NCBI RefSeq assembly: GCF_050947875.1
Contig: NC_134569.1
Location: 190,770,067 to 190,834,066 of the forward strand
DNA: 64,000 nucleotides
Direction of reading: 5' to 3'
Origin: Dermacentor variabilis
Taxonomy: Eukaryota; Arthropoda; Arachnida; Ixodida; Ixodidae
Of this stretch, positions 12,441-24,049 are shown one piece after another (position 1 is the first letter of the stretch; the number at the start of each line of letters is the position of its first letter). Under the pieces are notes generated by a model. The model did no database searches and had not been told where the DNA came from. It saw only the letters and a program-made list of their open reading frames with translations. Both the position numbers and the translations under genes were made by a program.

Positions 12441-13531
12441 TTGCCACAGCTAGCTATCCGAGTGTGACCAGGCAGTCTCCGCAGCGCTGGATTAAGAGGG
12501 GGGGGGGGCTAGGGGGGCTGTAGCTCACGGCCTCACCTCGGACAGTAGAAGGGGGCCCACGTATTCTAACCTGCTTAGTATATGGAACCATGGGTAACGG
12601 AACTTCCAGCGACGTATATGAAGCGAGAAAAGCAGAACGAGCCGACGGGGCCCCCCGCCTAATCTTACAGCATGCGTTTAGCCTGATCATTCGGGGAGAG
12701 CTTGTCGAGCTGCAAAAACAGGCGTACCCCGCCACCCCGGTGGGGCCCTCTTTCTTACGAAGCCAGGTGCCTTTGCTTGGAAGAGTTTTCATGCTTTCCT
12801 GTCAGTACAGTGCTGTCTGGAGAGGGTCAAGGAGGAAACACCTAAAACATGTAATGTGGGATGACGGCCTAAATCTCCCTTGCCCTTCGTCATCCTGCAC
12901 CTCTCAAATAATTCCGCCGCTGTCCTGCTCATAGAAAGGATACCCAACAGTGCCTCCCATTCGACTGTTTCTTTACCGTGATGTAATTTGGGCGGGGGAG
13001 GATGAGTGCGATAGCGGATGATCAGTCTGGTGGCAGAGTCTAGGCACGAAAGGAAGGACGTCACACGTGCTTTTGTCTGAGTGCCTTGGGGCATCGAATG
13101 TTCACTGTCCCAGCAAGGGTTGTGGAAGAGTGAAAGAGGAAGTTGGAGAGCTGAACAGAAAGGCCATTCTCCAGGGCCCATTCCTGCCTAGTGGCTGAGC
13201 ACCCTCGCGCGCGCTTGACGGAAAAAGTAGGTCAGACCGGCCGCGGAATTTCCCATGTACTAGAAAAAGATGACTCAGAGGCGACGGAGGGCGCGTAACT
13301 TCGCCCGCGCTAGGAGTTGCCCTCTCCCCTTCGTTCTCGCCCTCGGCGCCGACGGAACGAAAGAAAAATCGAGAACCTCCGAGAACAGACCACTGCTCCT
13401 AGCCAATAGGAAGACGAGACCGGAGCGGGAGAAGGAGTGAGTTTGTACGGAGGAGGTAATTTGTACAAAGAACTCTGTGCGTATGTGAGCGCCTGCTTTG
13501 GCGCTAATAAGAGACAGATGCGGCGCGCGTC

Positions 13532-13565
13532 TATAAAAGGAAGTTGATTGCGGGCTCCCATTCAG
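13532..13565 (+). promoter_or_regulatory. TATA box plus initiator, probable hAT promoter
   Basis: TATAAAAG at 13532-13539 and TTCAG at 13561-13565, with the A of the initiator 32 bp downstream of the first T, are in canonical arthropod spacing. A GC-rich region precedes them (13200-13530) and a 270-bp leader follows before the ATG at 13839. A solo LTR inserted into the hAT could look similar, but I found no convincing LTR termini. Confidence 0.55.
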
Positions 13566-13838
13566 CCCCGAGCCTCCGGTTAAGCTTGCATAAGCCAGCC
13601 AGCTGAGGAGCTCCCGGGGGAGGCACCATTCTCGGCCAGCCACGGACCATCCAGGCAGCGTGCGCCAGTCATCGGGACGGCCACCGTTAGACACCTGCGG
13701 TGGCGTCGGACTGACGAAGTGCCCGGTGAACAATTAGTATCGATTCATTCGAAAATGCTCGGTCGGATGCATCAAAGTGGTGCGTCTAAATGATAGGCGA
13801 AGTTAGAAAGATAAGAGCGTAAAAAGAAGCTACTGAAG

Positions 13839-14573
13839 ATGGCAAAGTACGTACTGAATGCAGCTTCCGCGGAGCAGTATGATCGCTCTACCCAGAGTCC
13901 GTGTCAAATTCCCAATAGTACCGACTGTGCTTGTATAGAGGACTTGCCAACTCCATCACCACGGTTTCCTGGCAAGAAGCAAGGTATGACTCATCTTGAT
14001 TGTCTGGATCCTGTGAAAACAGTGCCAACCTCGGTCGTCCATATTTCTGAGCAACCGACGCTAACCGAGCCCTGTCCTGTTCCTGAGTCAGCAACGTCTA
14101 TGCTACTCGGCCGGGCCCCTTCCACAGAGCTCCAGGTGTCCGGTCCGCCACGCCCGATTTCTACTACTGCTGATCAAGAGGTGCCAAACCATCCCGATGA
14201 GCCTCCTTTTACTGACGAGCGCCAGGAAACAACACTCCAAGAACCGACTCACATGTTGCCTGCTAGTTTGGCTTCAAATAATCATGTTCCCACCCACAAA
14301 GTGTGGCTCGTTGGGAGGAATGAGACGGCTTCTCGTTGCGGCAACGGAGAATTACAGACACCCCGGAGCAAGAGGTACGTTGCGAGATTCTCCGAAGTGA
14401 CCCTGCTCAGTGGCCGGACGTTATTACTGACAGCTTTCGTAGTGTATGCCTTGAGAAAGGGCCATTGTATTTTCAAAATCGGGCAGAAAATTTTCCGTCT
14501 TCCGAAAGGCAATACAAAACTCAGAAACGCCTATTATGTCACCTCATCTCTTCGTGCGAAAGGCTGTAAATAG
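13839..14573 (+). pseudogene. N-terminal region of the hAT transposase gene
   Basis: Open frame of 244 codons from the first good ATG after the promoter. The first about 165 residues are Pro/Ser/Thr-rich with no known fold, as in the leaders of ZMYM1-like transposases. The conserved block before the zinc finger, which reads DPAQWPDVITDSFRSVCLEK and GPLYFQNRAENFPSSERQYK, lies in a different frame (14400-14530). A frameshift therefore near 14340-14400 breaks the connection to the finger, and the last about 75 residues of this frame are not transposase-like. Confidence 0.65.
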
Positions 14574-14597
14574 AAGGCGTACGAGCGACACTGGTTA

Positions 14598-16557
14598 ATG
14601 TACTCGGAGTCCAAAGGTTCCGTTTTTTGTTTCATGTGCAAACTATTTTCGATTTTAAGCATCCCCAGTGCTTTCAACAAGCAGGGCTTTTCTGATTGGA
14701 AAAGATCAGAAAAGGCTTCCGCACATGAAAATAGCGTCGAGCACCGGAACTACGTGCATGGCTCGCCCGCTCTAAATCGAGCAGCACAAGTGACAAGGAA
14801 CTGGCTAAGCATCTTGTCACTGAGACCGCTTACTGGACAGAGGTGTTGAAGCGCGTAGTCGTTGTAGTTAAGCTTCTAGCTGAGCGCAACCTCGCGTTTA
14901 GGGGCAGTGAGGAGATTTTTGGTTCACCGAGAAATGGCAATTATATGGGAGTGCTTTAGGCCATTGACAAGTTTTGATCCCTTTCTAGAGGAGCACATCA
15001 AACGCTACGGGAACACAGGAAAAGGTCACCCATTGTATCTGTCAAAAACTATTTGTGATGAATTTATCGAGCATATGGCAAAGGCTGTCAAGGAACGTCT
15101 CGTTGACGAAGTGAAACGGGAAAAATACGTCTCTTTACTTGTTCATTCGACTCCAGACCTTACTCACGTTGATCAGCTGTCTTACGATGCTACTTAAATG
15201 GGAAATTGTACGAACGCTTTCTTGGATTTGTTCCAATTGAATTGCATACAGGCTTGTATGTTTTCAATACCGTGATGTTCCTCTTGACTACCAATGGCAT
15301 CTCAATTGATGATTATGGGGGCCAAGATTATGATAATGCTAGTAATATGTCTGGAAAATACAAAGGACTGCAAACTGAAATGAAACACCTGCACGAATTG
15401 GCAGTCTACGTCCCGTGTGCTGGTCATTCACTGAACTTAGTTGGCGCGTGTTGCGTTGACAGTTGCCTTGAGGCAGTGAAATTTTTCACTGTAATTCAGA
15501 GACTGTATGTGTTATTTGCTGCCTCACCTAAGCGATGGAGGTATCTTTTGGACAGCATGGGCGGAACTGGCCAGCAACTTTTGAAAGGTCTCTCTGACAC
15601 CAGGTGGTCAAGACACGCTGAATCATCAAGGCCATTCTGAAAAATTTCAATGCAGTCTTGTCTTGCCTTGAAGCTATTCAAACAACGAGGAAGGAAACGG
15701 TCACACTAGGAAGGAACCACACTCACAGACAAAATGACAAAACTACAGGCAGCATTCATGGCGATCTTCCGGAGTGAAATCTTGGAGCGCTTTGAGAAAA
15801 CAAGCGTAGCACTTCAGAAACCAGGCCTAGACATTTCAACTGCTTAGACCTGCTGGGCTCTCTAGAAGGCTCTGTTAATTCTTGGCGATCTCTCTAATAC
15901 TTTCGGAGAGCACGCACGCTAAGTACCTATCAATGTTATCAGGATGAGGGCGAACGCATCGTTTTTAGTAATCACCCGGACGGCAAAAGCGATAGTGCGC
16001 TACAAGGTAGAAAAAAGTTTATCGTCGAGAATTACAATGTTGTACTTGACGGTCTACGCTCTGCTTTGCGAGTGCGAAAGGCTGCCTACACTGAACTCTG
16101 CGAAAGGTTCGGATTCTTAAAATTGCTGACAGAAGTTGGGAGCAAGGCCTCTCTGGCACAGCAGGCTGGGAAGTTGGTGAAAACCTACAAGAATGATTTG
16201 GAGCCAGCATCTTCCGCTGAATTCGTTCAGTTTGTGAACTTTCTGCACAACTCTGTGCGCCAGGACACGAGTCCCCTGGGAGTAACGAAGTTGCTGCACA
16301 AAAGAAAGCTTATTGATGTGTTTCCGAACCTTTCTATTGCTTTGCGAATGTACTTAAGCATACCCGTGGCAAACTGTGAGACCGAACGATCGTTTTCCAA
16401 GTTGTCGCTGATAAAAAATCGCCTTCGTTCGAGCCTCCTTGACAAGGTGAACTCGCTTGCTGTTATGTCCATTGAAAGTGACCTCCTCCGCGATCTATCC
16501 TTCGAAAAGATTATATCTGATTTCGCCAAAGCGAAGGCGCAAAAGATGCCATTTTAA
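14598..16557 (+). pseudogene. hAT transposase: TTF zinc finger, DUF4371, dimerization domain
   Basis: Transposase body in pieces. 14598-14849: TTF-type zinc finger (VFCFMCKLFS; GFSDWKRSEKASAHENSVEH). 14907-15197: GNTGKGHPLYLSKTICDEFI and YVSLLVHSTPDLTHVDQLSY, where the last is expected to hold the first catalytic Asp. 15206-15640: GGQDYDNASNMSGKYKG and YVPCAGHSLNLVGACCVDSC, the most conserved DUF4371 blocks. 15640-16060 is degraded. 16066-16557: C-terminal hAT dimerization region (LSIPVANCETERSFSKLSLI and NRLRSSLL). The nearest kind is ZMYM1-like. At least four frameshifts or stops; not functional. Confidence 0.88.
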
Positions 16558-17369
16558 AAGAGGATTGTTTGCACTATACATGAATAGTTCCAATATGCTC
16601 GTTGTGTCGCCTCCCAGCCTCCACGTTGCGAATGAAAAGCTGAGCAGTGTAATTTAAGATATGCAAATCTTCGTTCTTCGTCTCGTTTGTTCTTGTGATA
16701 TTTAGCTTGCTTTAAAGAAGTGTACTTTTGTTGTTTTTTAAGTGCCATGTTTATTTGGTGTCGTTCTTGCTTTAGCTATAACGAAAATATTTTCATATGA
16801 TGTTTTGTAATTACAGTTGGTAATTTTCATCTGTATTTTAGTGCATTTTTATGTTGTTTGAACGGCCTTAGGTATTGTATATATCTATTGCATATTTATA
16901 GATAACGTGTATAACGATTACTGCAGTCTGGTGCTTGCATTTTAATAAGGAATGTTTTTGATACAACCATGCGTCTCCTCACGTGATGCAAACAAAGCCT
17001 AGCTTCAGAAGGATCGACATCTGAGCTGTGTTGTATTTTCTACGTGCTTGTTCGTCTTGAGTGCACTAACCTTTGCTTAAAGCCTAGCTGCTGCTGAAAA
17101 CAGAATGCAGATAAATAACAAAGTGAACATATGTGCTGGTGTTCACAACAGCACGCATTTCAAGCAAGTTTTGTTGTTTTCCTTACAGTAATAACAATAA
17201 TAATAATCCCGTTGATCTCACTTCGTTCTTTTTAATTTGGTGGAATTAAAATGAAACATTGCATATTTCCAGTAGCGTAGCAGGCGACAGGGGGGGGGGG
17301 GTCAGTATTGGGAAAGGGGGCCTGCATGCGCATTAGCCCAGGGCCCCCATTTTTCTTAATCAGACCCTG

Positions 17370-18936
17370 ACTCTACGGCCAACTTTAACAACGCGTGAAC
17401 GGTTTGCTGTGCGACGATCCGAAGCGCTGCGGTAGCAGACGACGAAAGAGCACCACCTGGTACACTCACTGCGGGTGGAGACATAGCAGACGACGAAAGA
17501 GCACCGCCACTGCGTTTGCGCGAAGCTCGTTGCCACCGCCGGCCGGTGGTGGCGCAGAGCAGATGTCACGCGCTCCGGTATTCCCTTTAACAGTGGACGA
17601 CTCTACATAACATCGTAGACTTAAGAAGCAATGGCAGTTAGGGGTGCAACCAGCACTAGAAACGCACGGGAACTAGAAAGTCAATTTGGACGGCCACTAG
17701 TGTAAAATGCAATAATGCTGCGGTCATGATCATACAGGCTTTATGGCACGAGGCTACGCTGATCACCTTCTCTATGAGGAAGACATGGCACTTGTGCTGA
17801 GTTTGTACAATGGTAGAACTGATGAAAAAGCATTTGTGTAGCAGATATTCACCAATTGAGGTTTCGAGATGTCACACATGAAGAGCACTCGCCACTTCGG
17901 TGTTGTCTTGCTGCGATAACTGCACGCATGAGCGAATAATACCCTGCATTAAAAACAAGATAGTAACAGAATAAGATAAAGACAGCATGAATTCCTTTTC
18001 TCCATGGGTGTGTCAAGGATTTTAAAATTTTTATTTTGAACATAATGAGAAGACACGTCACGGTATATGAATTCTGGTCAGTGTGGATTATGTAGAGCTT
18101 CAGCATGTTATTATTGAAGGGCCCTTAAACCACCTATGCCACCTTAGAGCATTTGAAATAAACAGCCCTATCATATGCGGAACAGTAAAATTGGTTTTGT
18201 AAACACGGCAGAGTCTTGGGCTGCGCCGAAGGCAGAAAATACAATCCTGTATATATATATATATATATATATATGTAATATCTGGTCCCTTCATCACAAG
18301 TGCAGTAGCTCTCTATTAGTAGACGTAAATGCGCCGACGCCAGCATGACAAAGGGGCCCCCGTGTTCAGAAAAGGAAGCTGCGACTTTCCCACTGATCTT
18401 ATAAAGCTTTCATTCACATTTCACTGTTACACACAGATACTATATAAGCATTTCACATTCTTTTCCTCCACTTGTAGCTTTTGCTGCACTAAAAAGTGTT
18501 AGTGAGCGAGGAGCAGAGGATTCCAGTGGGATGGGTAGCGAAAGCAAGGGCGAAAATGCAGTGGCTGGGTAGCCATCTGTCGAACGAATTTATTTGTCAT
18601 TTAGAATCATTTCAAAATATGCATGCGGAGAACAGAAAGGCACATCTGACGCTGTGTGGTTGTCAAACGTGCCTTTTTGTGGTCCCCGTTGCTCAGCTTG
18701 TGCTACGACAAAATAGATATCAGTTCAATTTCTAGAAATAGAAAAGCGAGTCTGCTACTTATAATTCCAGACAGAATACTAATACAGTTAGTTTCTTAGC
18801 TGAGGCCACAAGATCTGCTCCAGCTGTTAAAACAGAGCAATAAGAGTGAAAAACAAGCATGTAATTCAACCTGACAACAAATTGCCGGGCCTGTACTCCG
18901 TTGAAGAGGAGAACCCGAGTGTGCATAAGCGTATTT
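17370..18936. other. Unassigned; short direct repeat
   Basis: Mostly unrecognised. A 22-bp direct repeat containing AGCAGACGACGAAAGAGCACC occurs near 17434 and again near 17484, i.e. 49-50 bp apart in a GC-rich patch. No coding motif was recognised on either strand. Confidence 0.5.
18250..18274. repeat. (TA)n microsatellite
   Basis: Uninterrupted TA repeat, about 12 units. Confidence 0.95.
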
Positions 18937-19168
18937 CTAAAAGCACAGTGAAGAAGTCGCGGTTGCGCTCATGATTAAAACGGCGACCTGCTGCGATGCC
19001 TCTTCCTCTACAACCTCTGTTTTGACGTTAAGGCACTGGTGGAGGTGGTGGAGATAATGCAACCACACGAGGGCAACCCGTATTCTCGTAACGACTCCAG
19101 TGCATCGTTTCAGTCGGCGCCGGCTCGGCCTGAGCCCGGACTTCCCTCCCGTTGCGACTCCCACCAGC

Positions 19169-20350
19169 ATGACTACATCATCGGTGCTTCTCCCTCCTTC
19201 ACAGACGGCGGCTAGCATTTCCCAGGTGACTCTTGAACACCCTCGCGTCCCCTAAATATTCCACGGCGACATCTTTGAAGGCGTCGAGGACTGGCTTGAC
19301 TAGTACGAACGCGTCGCTGTGGTAAATCGCTCGTACCAACAAAAACTCGCCCAAGCTTATTTTGCGCTAGAAAAGAGCGCTCGTACATGGTACGCGAATA
19401 GGGAAGCAAGCTTCCAAACGTGGGGCAATTTTCGTCGTCAGCTCCTCGACACATTCTCGAGCTCGGACCGGCGATGTCGCGCGCAACAATTTATTGACGT
19501 TCGGGTACGGAAACCCAACAAAACCGTCGCAATGTATGCGGAAGATATGGCCCATCTGTTTCGCCGAGCTAATCCCGATGTGACCGAGGCAAAGATCATC
19601 ATCTGATGCGGGGAATTGTGGAAGCACTCCTTGCCGGTCTTGTCCGAAGCCATCCGACAACGGTCGACGAATTCATCAAGGAACCGACTGTCATCGAGCG
19701 AGCGCTTCAGCAACGTTGCCGCCACTTCGACCGCCAGCCAAAGAACACGCCAATCAGCTCCGCAGCTCAGATTGTCGACCACACGTCTTTGCGGGACATG
19801 ATTCAAGACATCCTGCGTGAAGAGCTGCGAGCCCTCGGCATTCCTCCTACAGTGCCGCCGGTAGTTTTTGTTGCCAAAGTCGTATACCAGGAGTTGCAGC
19901 AAGGCTTCTTCTCACCACCCCCATGTCCAGCAATACGTCCGCCGACCTAAGCCGACATGGTCCGACATCCCCCCCTTCACCGCCGGTAACGCCATTTCAT
20001 CCACGGCCCGTTCCCGTGCCGTGGTGACAACGGGAATCTGTGAGACTACCTGCAGTTCGGCGTACCGACTTGTGGCGCGCGGCCGACCATCGACCCCTCT
20101 GCTTTCATAGCGGCGAACGAGGCCACATTGCCTGTTACTGCCCCCATGCCGATGCTGGAGCCGATCCCTTTTCGCCTGCCGCTTATCTGCCCTTCGACGA
20201 CTATCGCGCCCCAAACAGTGATCAGCTGTCACCCTGCCAAGCAGCTTCACCACGTCGTCGCTGGCAGTCTCCTTCACCTGTGCGCTCGACTTCCCCAAAC
20301 CGCCAGAGTTCCACCACTGACTTCGGCAGGGGTGGTCGCTCCCCTAGCTA
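19169..20350 (+). pseudogene. Gypsy A gag
   Basis: Starts MTTSSVLLPPSQTAASISQ. The capsid-type region reads ALEKSARTWYANREASFQTW, DTFSSSDRRCRAQQFIDVRV and NKTVAMYAEDMAHLFRRANP, then after a frameshift near 19605 EALLAGLVRSHPTTVDEFIK. The zinc knuckle, near 20090-20150, reads LCFHSGERGHIACYC: the second Cys of the CX2CX4HX4C pattern has become Ser. The tail is Ser/Pro/Arg-rich (SPSPVRSTSPNRQ). In-frame stops occur near 19253 and 19301. The homologous Gag of the other Gypsy element is at 62287-63617. Confidence 0.75.
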
Positions 20351-20365
20351 AGGTGGCAGAGACAA

Positions 20366-21075
20366 GTTGATTACGTTGCAGCCAAAGCTGGGAAAGTGTT
20401 GGGCTTTTCGCGTCGGAATGCCAGAACTTTTCCTGTACCTACCGAAGAATTATTGTACAAAACCAATGTTAGACCCCTTCTTGAATATGCCTGCACAGTC
20501 TGGGACCTTCCAGCAAAGCGAGACATTGATGAAAAGGATTCAAAATTTGCCTGCCCGGTTTGTGTCAGGCAATTGCCGCAGGACTATTGGGGCGGAAAGT
20601 ATAAAAGAAACACTGAACTGGGAGCATTTAGATAATCGTCGACGTAAGTTGCGATTGAAATTCCTTCATGCTGTTTACCATGGTCGTGTCGGGATTGAAA
20701 ATACAAAATATTTGCTTGCACCTCACTATGTCTCGGACAGAGTTGATCACATGTTCAAGGTACGGGAAATCGCATGCAAGACTGATTTACTTCGATTGTC
20801 TTTCTTTCCTAGAACAATCCGCGAATGGAACCAATTGCCGTCAAACATTGCCTCTGTTATGTCTAATGATGTTTTCTTTTCTATGCTAGCATAACCGTGT
20901 TTAGGTTTGTGCCAATGACATCTGTATTTTGTGACTGATTGTGACTAGTAGTTATTTTTATAAGTTGTGTGACTGACACTGCATGTATTTCTTCATCTTT
21001 TTTGTGTATATCGTCCCCCACTGTAATGCCTGTTAAGGCGCTGTGGGTAATAAAGTAAATAAATAAAATAAGTAG
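20366..21075 (+). mobile_element. CR1-like LINE 3-prime fragment inserted in Gypsy A
   Basis: C-terminal end of a LINE reverse transcriptase protein: RRNARTFPVPTEELLYKTNV, RPLLEYACTVWDLPAKRDID, then after a frameshift LNWEHLDNRRRKLRLKFLHA and FFPRTIREWNQLPSNIASV, ending at 20894. A 3-prime UTR of about 150 bp follows and ends in GGGTAATAAAGTAAATAAATAAA-like tail sequence, the simple-repeat tail of CR1/L2-class elements. It splits the Gypsy gag end from the protease. A severely 5-prime-truncated insertion. Confidence 0.85.
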
Positions 21076-22290
21076 TGCGCGCCAGGGAAACTAACGGAAG
21101 CGACCGCCGGGTTAAGGGTCCCTTGTGTGTCGAGACGGCAAAAATACCCCCACGCTCCCGACGAAGACGATATGATGACGACGATTGCCAAAGCCGACGA
21201 AGACAACATGACGACGACTTTGCCCGTGCCGATCTTGGCATTCTAGTGGATGGACATCACGTCACCGCACTTGTTGACACAGGCGCAGACTTTTCAATTA
21301 TGCGGAAGGAACTGGTCGACCGCATTAGGAAAGTGAAGGTGCCGTGGACAGTGTCCCACATAAGTGCCGGGGGTCAGCTGACACCAACAGGAACATTCAC
21401 CGCCCGAATTCACATCGGTGGTTCGAACTTCGTTGCGACTTTCGTCATTCTCTCCGACTGCTGCAAAGACCTCATCTTGGGATGGATTTTTTGCGAGATC
21501 ACGGCGCAGTCAAACATTCCGGAAAGTATGGTGACGTTTTCTGTCAGCCCATATGGCGACACGATGAATGACGGGAAACATGAGCGTTTGCTAATCGCCG
21601 ACGATGTGGCCATTCATTCGCGATCCTGCCGCCTTGTCTCTATCATGCACGCCCTACCACGGGGATGTGATTGCGGAGCACATTGTTGCACTCTTGCTCA
21701 CGCAAGGCGTTTCCATTGCTAGCGGCGTACTGGACATGACCCATGGGCATGCGGAAGTCCTTCTCGCGAACTTCAGCAACGAATGCCGCCACATCCACAA
21801 GCGTACCGCAATTGCGTGCTGCGACATCACTCAAGATTGTTTCGCTCTACAATAAACGACTGCATCGCCCTCGCCACCTTTGTCGGTCTACGTCAGCTCC
21901 ACCTTGTTGCCTTTGGAGCGGCAGCCCCCATTGGAGCTGATATACCAGTTCGAAGATTGCTTTTCGACTACGTCAAAGGTCAAACAAACACCACTCACCA
22001 AGCACCGTATCATCAGGGATGACACTACACGGCCGATGTGACAAAATCCCTACCGTGTAGCTCCAAAGGAACGTGAAGATATTAAAAAACAAATGAAGAA
22101 GTTGCTCGAGGATGGTTTGATACAGCCTTCGAAAAGTCCTTGGGCGTCACCCGTGGTATTAGTCCAAAAGAAAAACGGTACTTTGTGAGTCTGCATTGAT
22201 TACCGCAAATTAAACCAGGACACTAAGAAAGACGTTCACCTGCTGCCACGCATCGACGATTCGCTGGACAGCCGCGGCAAGATGAAAAGT
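21076..22290 (+). pseudogene. Gypsy A protease and truncated reverse transcriptase
   Basis: Aspartic protease at 21225-21500: ILVDGHHVTALVDTGADFSI (active site DTGA) and a frameshifted flap and C-terminal ILG motif (DLILGWIF). After a degraded linker, reverse transcriptase begins near 22070: PYRVAPKEREDIKKQMKKLL is seen after allowing a stop, then EDGLIQPSKSPWASPVVLVQ and VCIDYRKLNQDTKKDVHLLP. It is cut off before motif A. Stops and frameshifts exclude function. Confidence 0.8.
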
Positions 22291-22475
22291 TAAATCCACC
22301 TTTCATTCAGTTTCTTGCAGCTCGAAGTCGTGGATTATCTTCACATGAAAAAGCATGAACAAACAAAAAGCACATTTCTCGAGATAAAACATGTGGAATG
22401 TACATATATTTATTTGGCAATTGAAAAAAATGTAGCTCATATTTCTGCTCCGCTTTCCACTGTTACTTTTACAGG

Positions 22476-23166
22476 CACTGAGGACGATGATGGACGCTCC
22501 TACACAACATGTTCAAGGGCACCATGGAGAATTTCTCAGAGTTCTGTGACGACTATGGAAGGGACACCAACGGACCCATAATATTCGAAACATACTTCAT
22601 GCAAAATTATTTCCATCGTGCTGAGCTGTGGCCAGCATGTTACAAGAAAGAGTACAACATTAATACAATATTAATATGCGATTAGAAGCCCTGCACAAAG
22701 CAATCAAATATTTATAGCTTGGAGGCAAGAACAGGATAATTGATAGACTAATCGCAATGCTTCTTAAATTGGTGCGGGATAAAGTCTTTGACTGACTAAT
22801 AAAAGCTATCAAGGAATGCACCAACAGCATTTCATCAGGACACGCAAGCTCAACACGAAGCTAATGAACAAATAAGTGATTCTGAAATTCAGGCAGCCGG
22901 TACTGGTGAGTTGTGAGTAAAGACGCAATGGGCTCAATATTCAAATGACGTTACGTGACTCGGAAACACACTGTAATGACAGCTGCCACCTATCACGCAG
23001 AGACTGTGGAGTCTGCGTACACAATGCAAGCTGCACATGCAAGGAGAATATCTCAACACGACAAATCTGTAAGCACATACATGCTGTTGCGAATATCAAG
23101 CTGCAGGACAGCGTCCAAGCCAAGCCTTCACCAGAACTTTGTGACCAGATTTGTGAGGAATCATAA
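22476..23166 (+). pseudogene. MULE transposase C-terminal fragment with SWIM zinc finger
   Basis: Begins at a splice-acceptor-like TTACTTTTACAG. Pieces read FSEFCDDYGRDTNGPIIFET, YFMQNYFHRAELWPACYKKE and, after small frameshifts, LEALHKAIKYLYLGGKKNR, then VCVHNASCTCKENISTRQIC followed by KHIHAV. The last is a SWIM-type CxC...CxH finger. This matches the C-terminal third of a MULE-type transposase family different from the intact one at 43615-48062 (little direct similarity). The DDE core lies upstream of what is preserved. Confidence 0.75.
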
Positions 23167-23872
23167 TTTGCGGCGAACATGAACGCTCGTAGTGCACCAG
23201 CTCCAGTAGATTTCCTTCAGAAATAGAAACTAAGCTCTATGGGTAAAACAATCGTGCGCGAAGGGGGCGTGTACCAGTACGAAAGTTTAGTTTAAAAAAA
23301 GAAACAGTGCTCATCTCTTCACATCACTGCTACTTTTCATGCTTACTCCCGCACATTACGCACGATGACCAATGGCTGGATTAGTTTGGATGTCACAGCT
23401 AAGTACCTTCAACAGAAACAAAGTACCCAAATCTTGATTGATTGGGCACTGATACAACCTGGTGGTGAAATATTCCAGTGTTATAGAAACTACGGCCTCA
23501 TAAATAGATGTTTGAACAGGTTCGTGCGAGAAATTGTCCATTGTACCGATACAGGACTGACACGGTTACAGAAAGAGCATGGAAGGAATTGGCCTCGGGC
23601 ATGGCTGCAGTGCATTAGATGAGGCCGCGGCAAGAGAGTACATAAATTTGCGGTTCGATGCATCTATAGAAAGCTAATTCAAGGACATTTTACTGCAAAA
23701 AGTATCTGAGGTGATGATGCCTTTAAGTAAAAGTCCCATTGGTTCCTTTTTATGACGTATGTTTTATTTATGCAGTGCTGGTACGTTTTCTAGCCTTCAC
23801 TTAAAATTAAAGAAATAAATTGAATATAATTAAACTTTGGCCTTCTTTCAGTGCGCAAATCACTACCTCATT
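23167..23872. other. No recognisable feature
   Basis: An open frame at 23365-23622 (plus) has no recognised motif. AATAAA-like sequence lies near 23811. Confidence 0.4.
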
Positions 23873-24049
23873 ATGACTGCGGATTAATAAAGACCACCTG
23901 GGGTTCTTTAACATGCACCCAATGCAAGGTATACAGCCGCTCTTGCTTTTCGCGCTCGTGTAAATGCGGCCACCGCAGCCGGGATTTGGTTCCATGACCT
24001 CGTGCTTAGGAAAGTAACGCTAAAGCCACTAAGCAACCACGGCGGATAC
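23873..24049 (-). repeat. tRNA-derived SINE, degraded
   Basis: On the minus strand CGTGGTTGCTTAGTGGC resembles a Pol III A box (tRNA D-arm region), followed about 40 nt on by GGTCATGGAACCAAATCCC, an eroded B box. The downstream part (CTTGCATTGGGTGCATGTTA and CCCCAGGTGG) belongs to a widespread invertebrate SINE body known from ticks, recalled from general knowledge. The boxes are too damaged for a tRNA gene. Confidence 0.6.

Larger units (their letters stand above)
12482..17369 (+). mobile_element. hAT transposon (ZMYM1/DUF4371 type), full length but dead
   Basis: Left end CAGCGCTGGATTAAGA (12482) and, on the reverse strand, right end CAGGGTCTGATTAAGA (17369) agree at 12 of 16 positions and begin with the CAGGG-like start of hAT ends. 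Flanking octamers AGTCTCCG (12474-12481) and ACTCTACG (17370-17377) match at 6 of 8, as an aged 8-bp target duplication would. G-rich subterminal sequence follows at both ends. The element is 4,888 bp, and the inside holds a promoter, an N-terminal frame and a broken transposase. Decay of the duplication, terminal repeats and ORF all point to an old insertion. Confidence 0.8.
18937..22290 (+). mobile_element. Gypsy-type LTR retrotransposon A, truncated and interrupted
   Basis: Order along the plus strand: possible LTR end near 19030 (...TTAAGGCA), then a primer-binding-like site CTGGTGGAGGTGG that closely matches the corresponding site in the Gypsy element at 58189-64000 (CTGGTGGAGGTGC). Then gag (19169-20350), a CR1 LINE piece (20366-21075), protease, and the start of reverse transcriptase, which breaks off near 22290. 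No RNase H, integrase or 3-prime LTR. The same lineage as the right-hand Gypsy element is likely from Gag, PBS and protease similarity. Confidence 0.75.

Noticed and set aside
12454..13733. Several 80-150-codon minus-strand frames in the hAT 5-prime part
   Set aside because: GC-rich leader and promoter sequence of the hAT element; the frames show no motif and run against the transposase gene.
13200..13740. Solo LTR inserted in the hAT
   Set aside because: The TATA/Inr arrangement would fit, but no TG...CA ends with a target duplication could be found, so a native hAT promoter is simpler.
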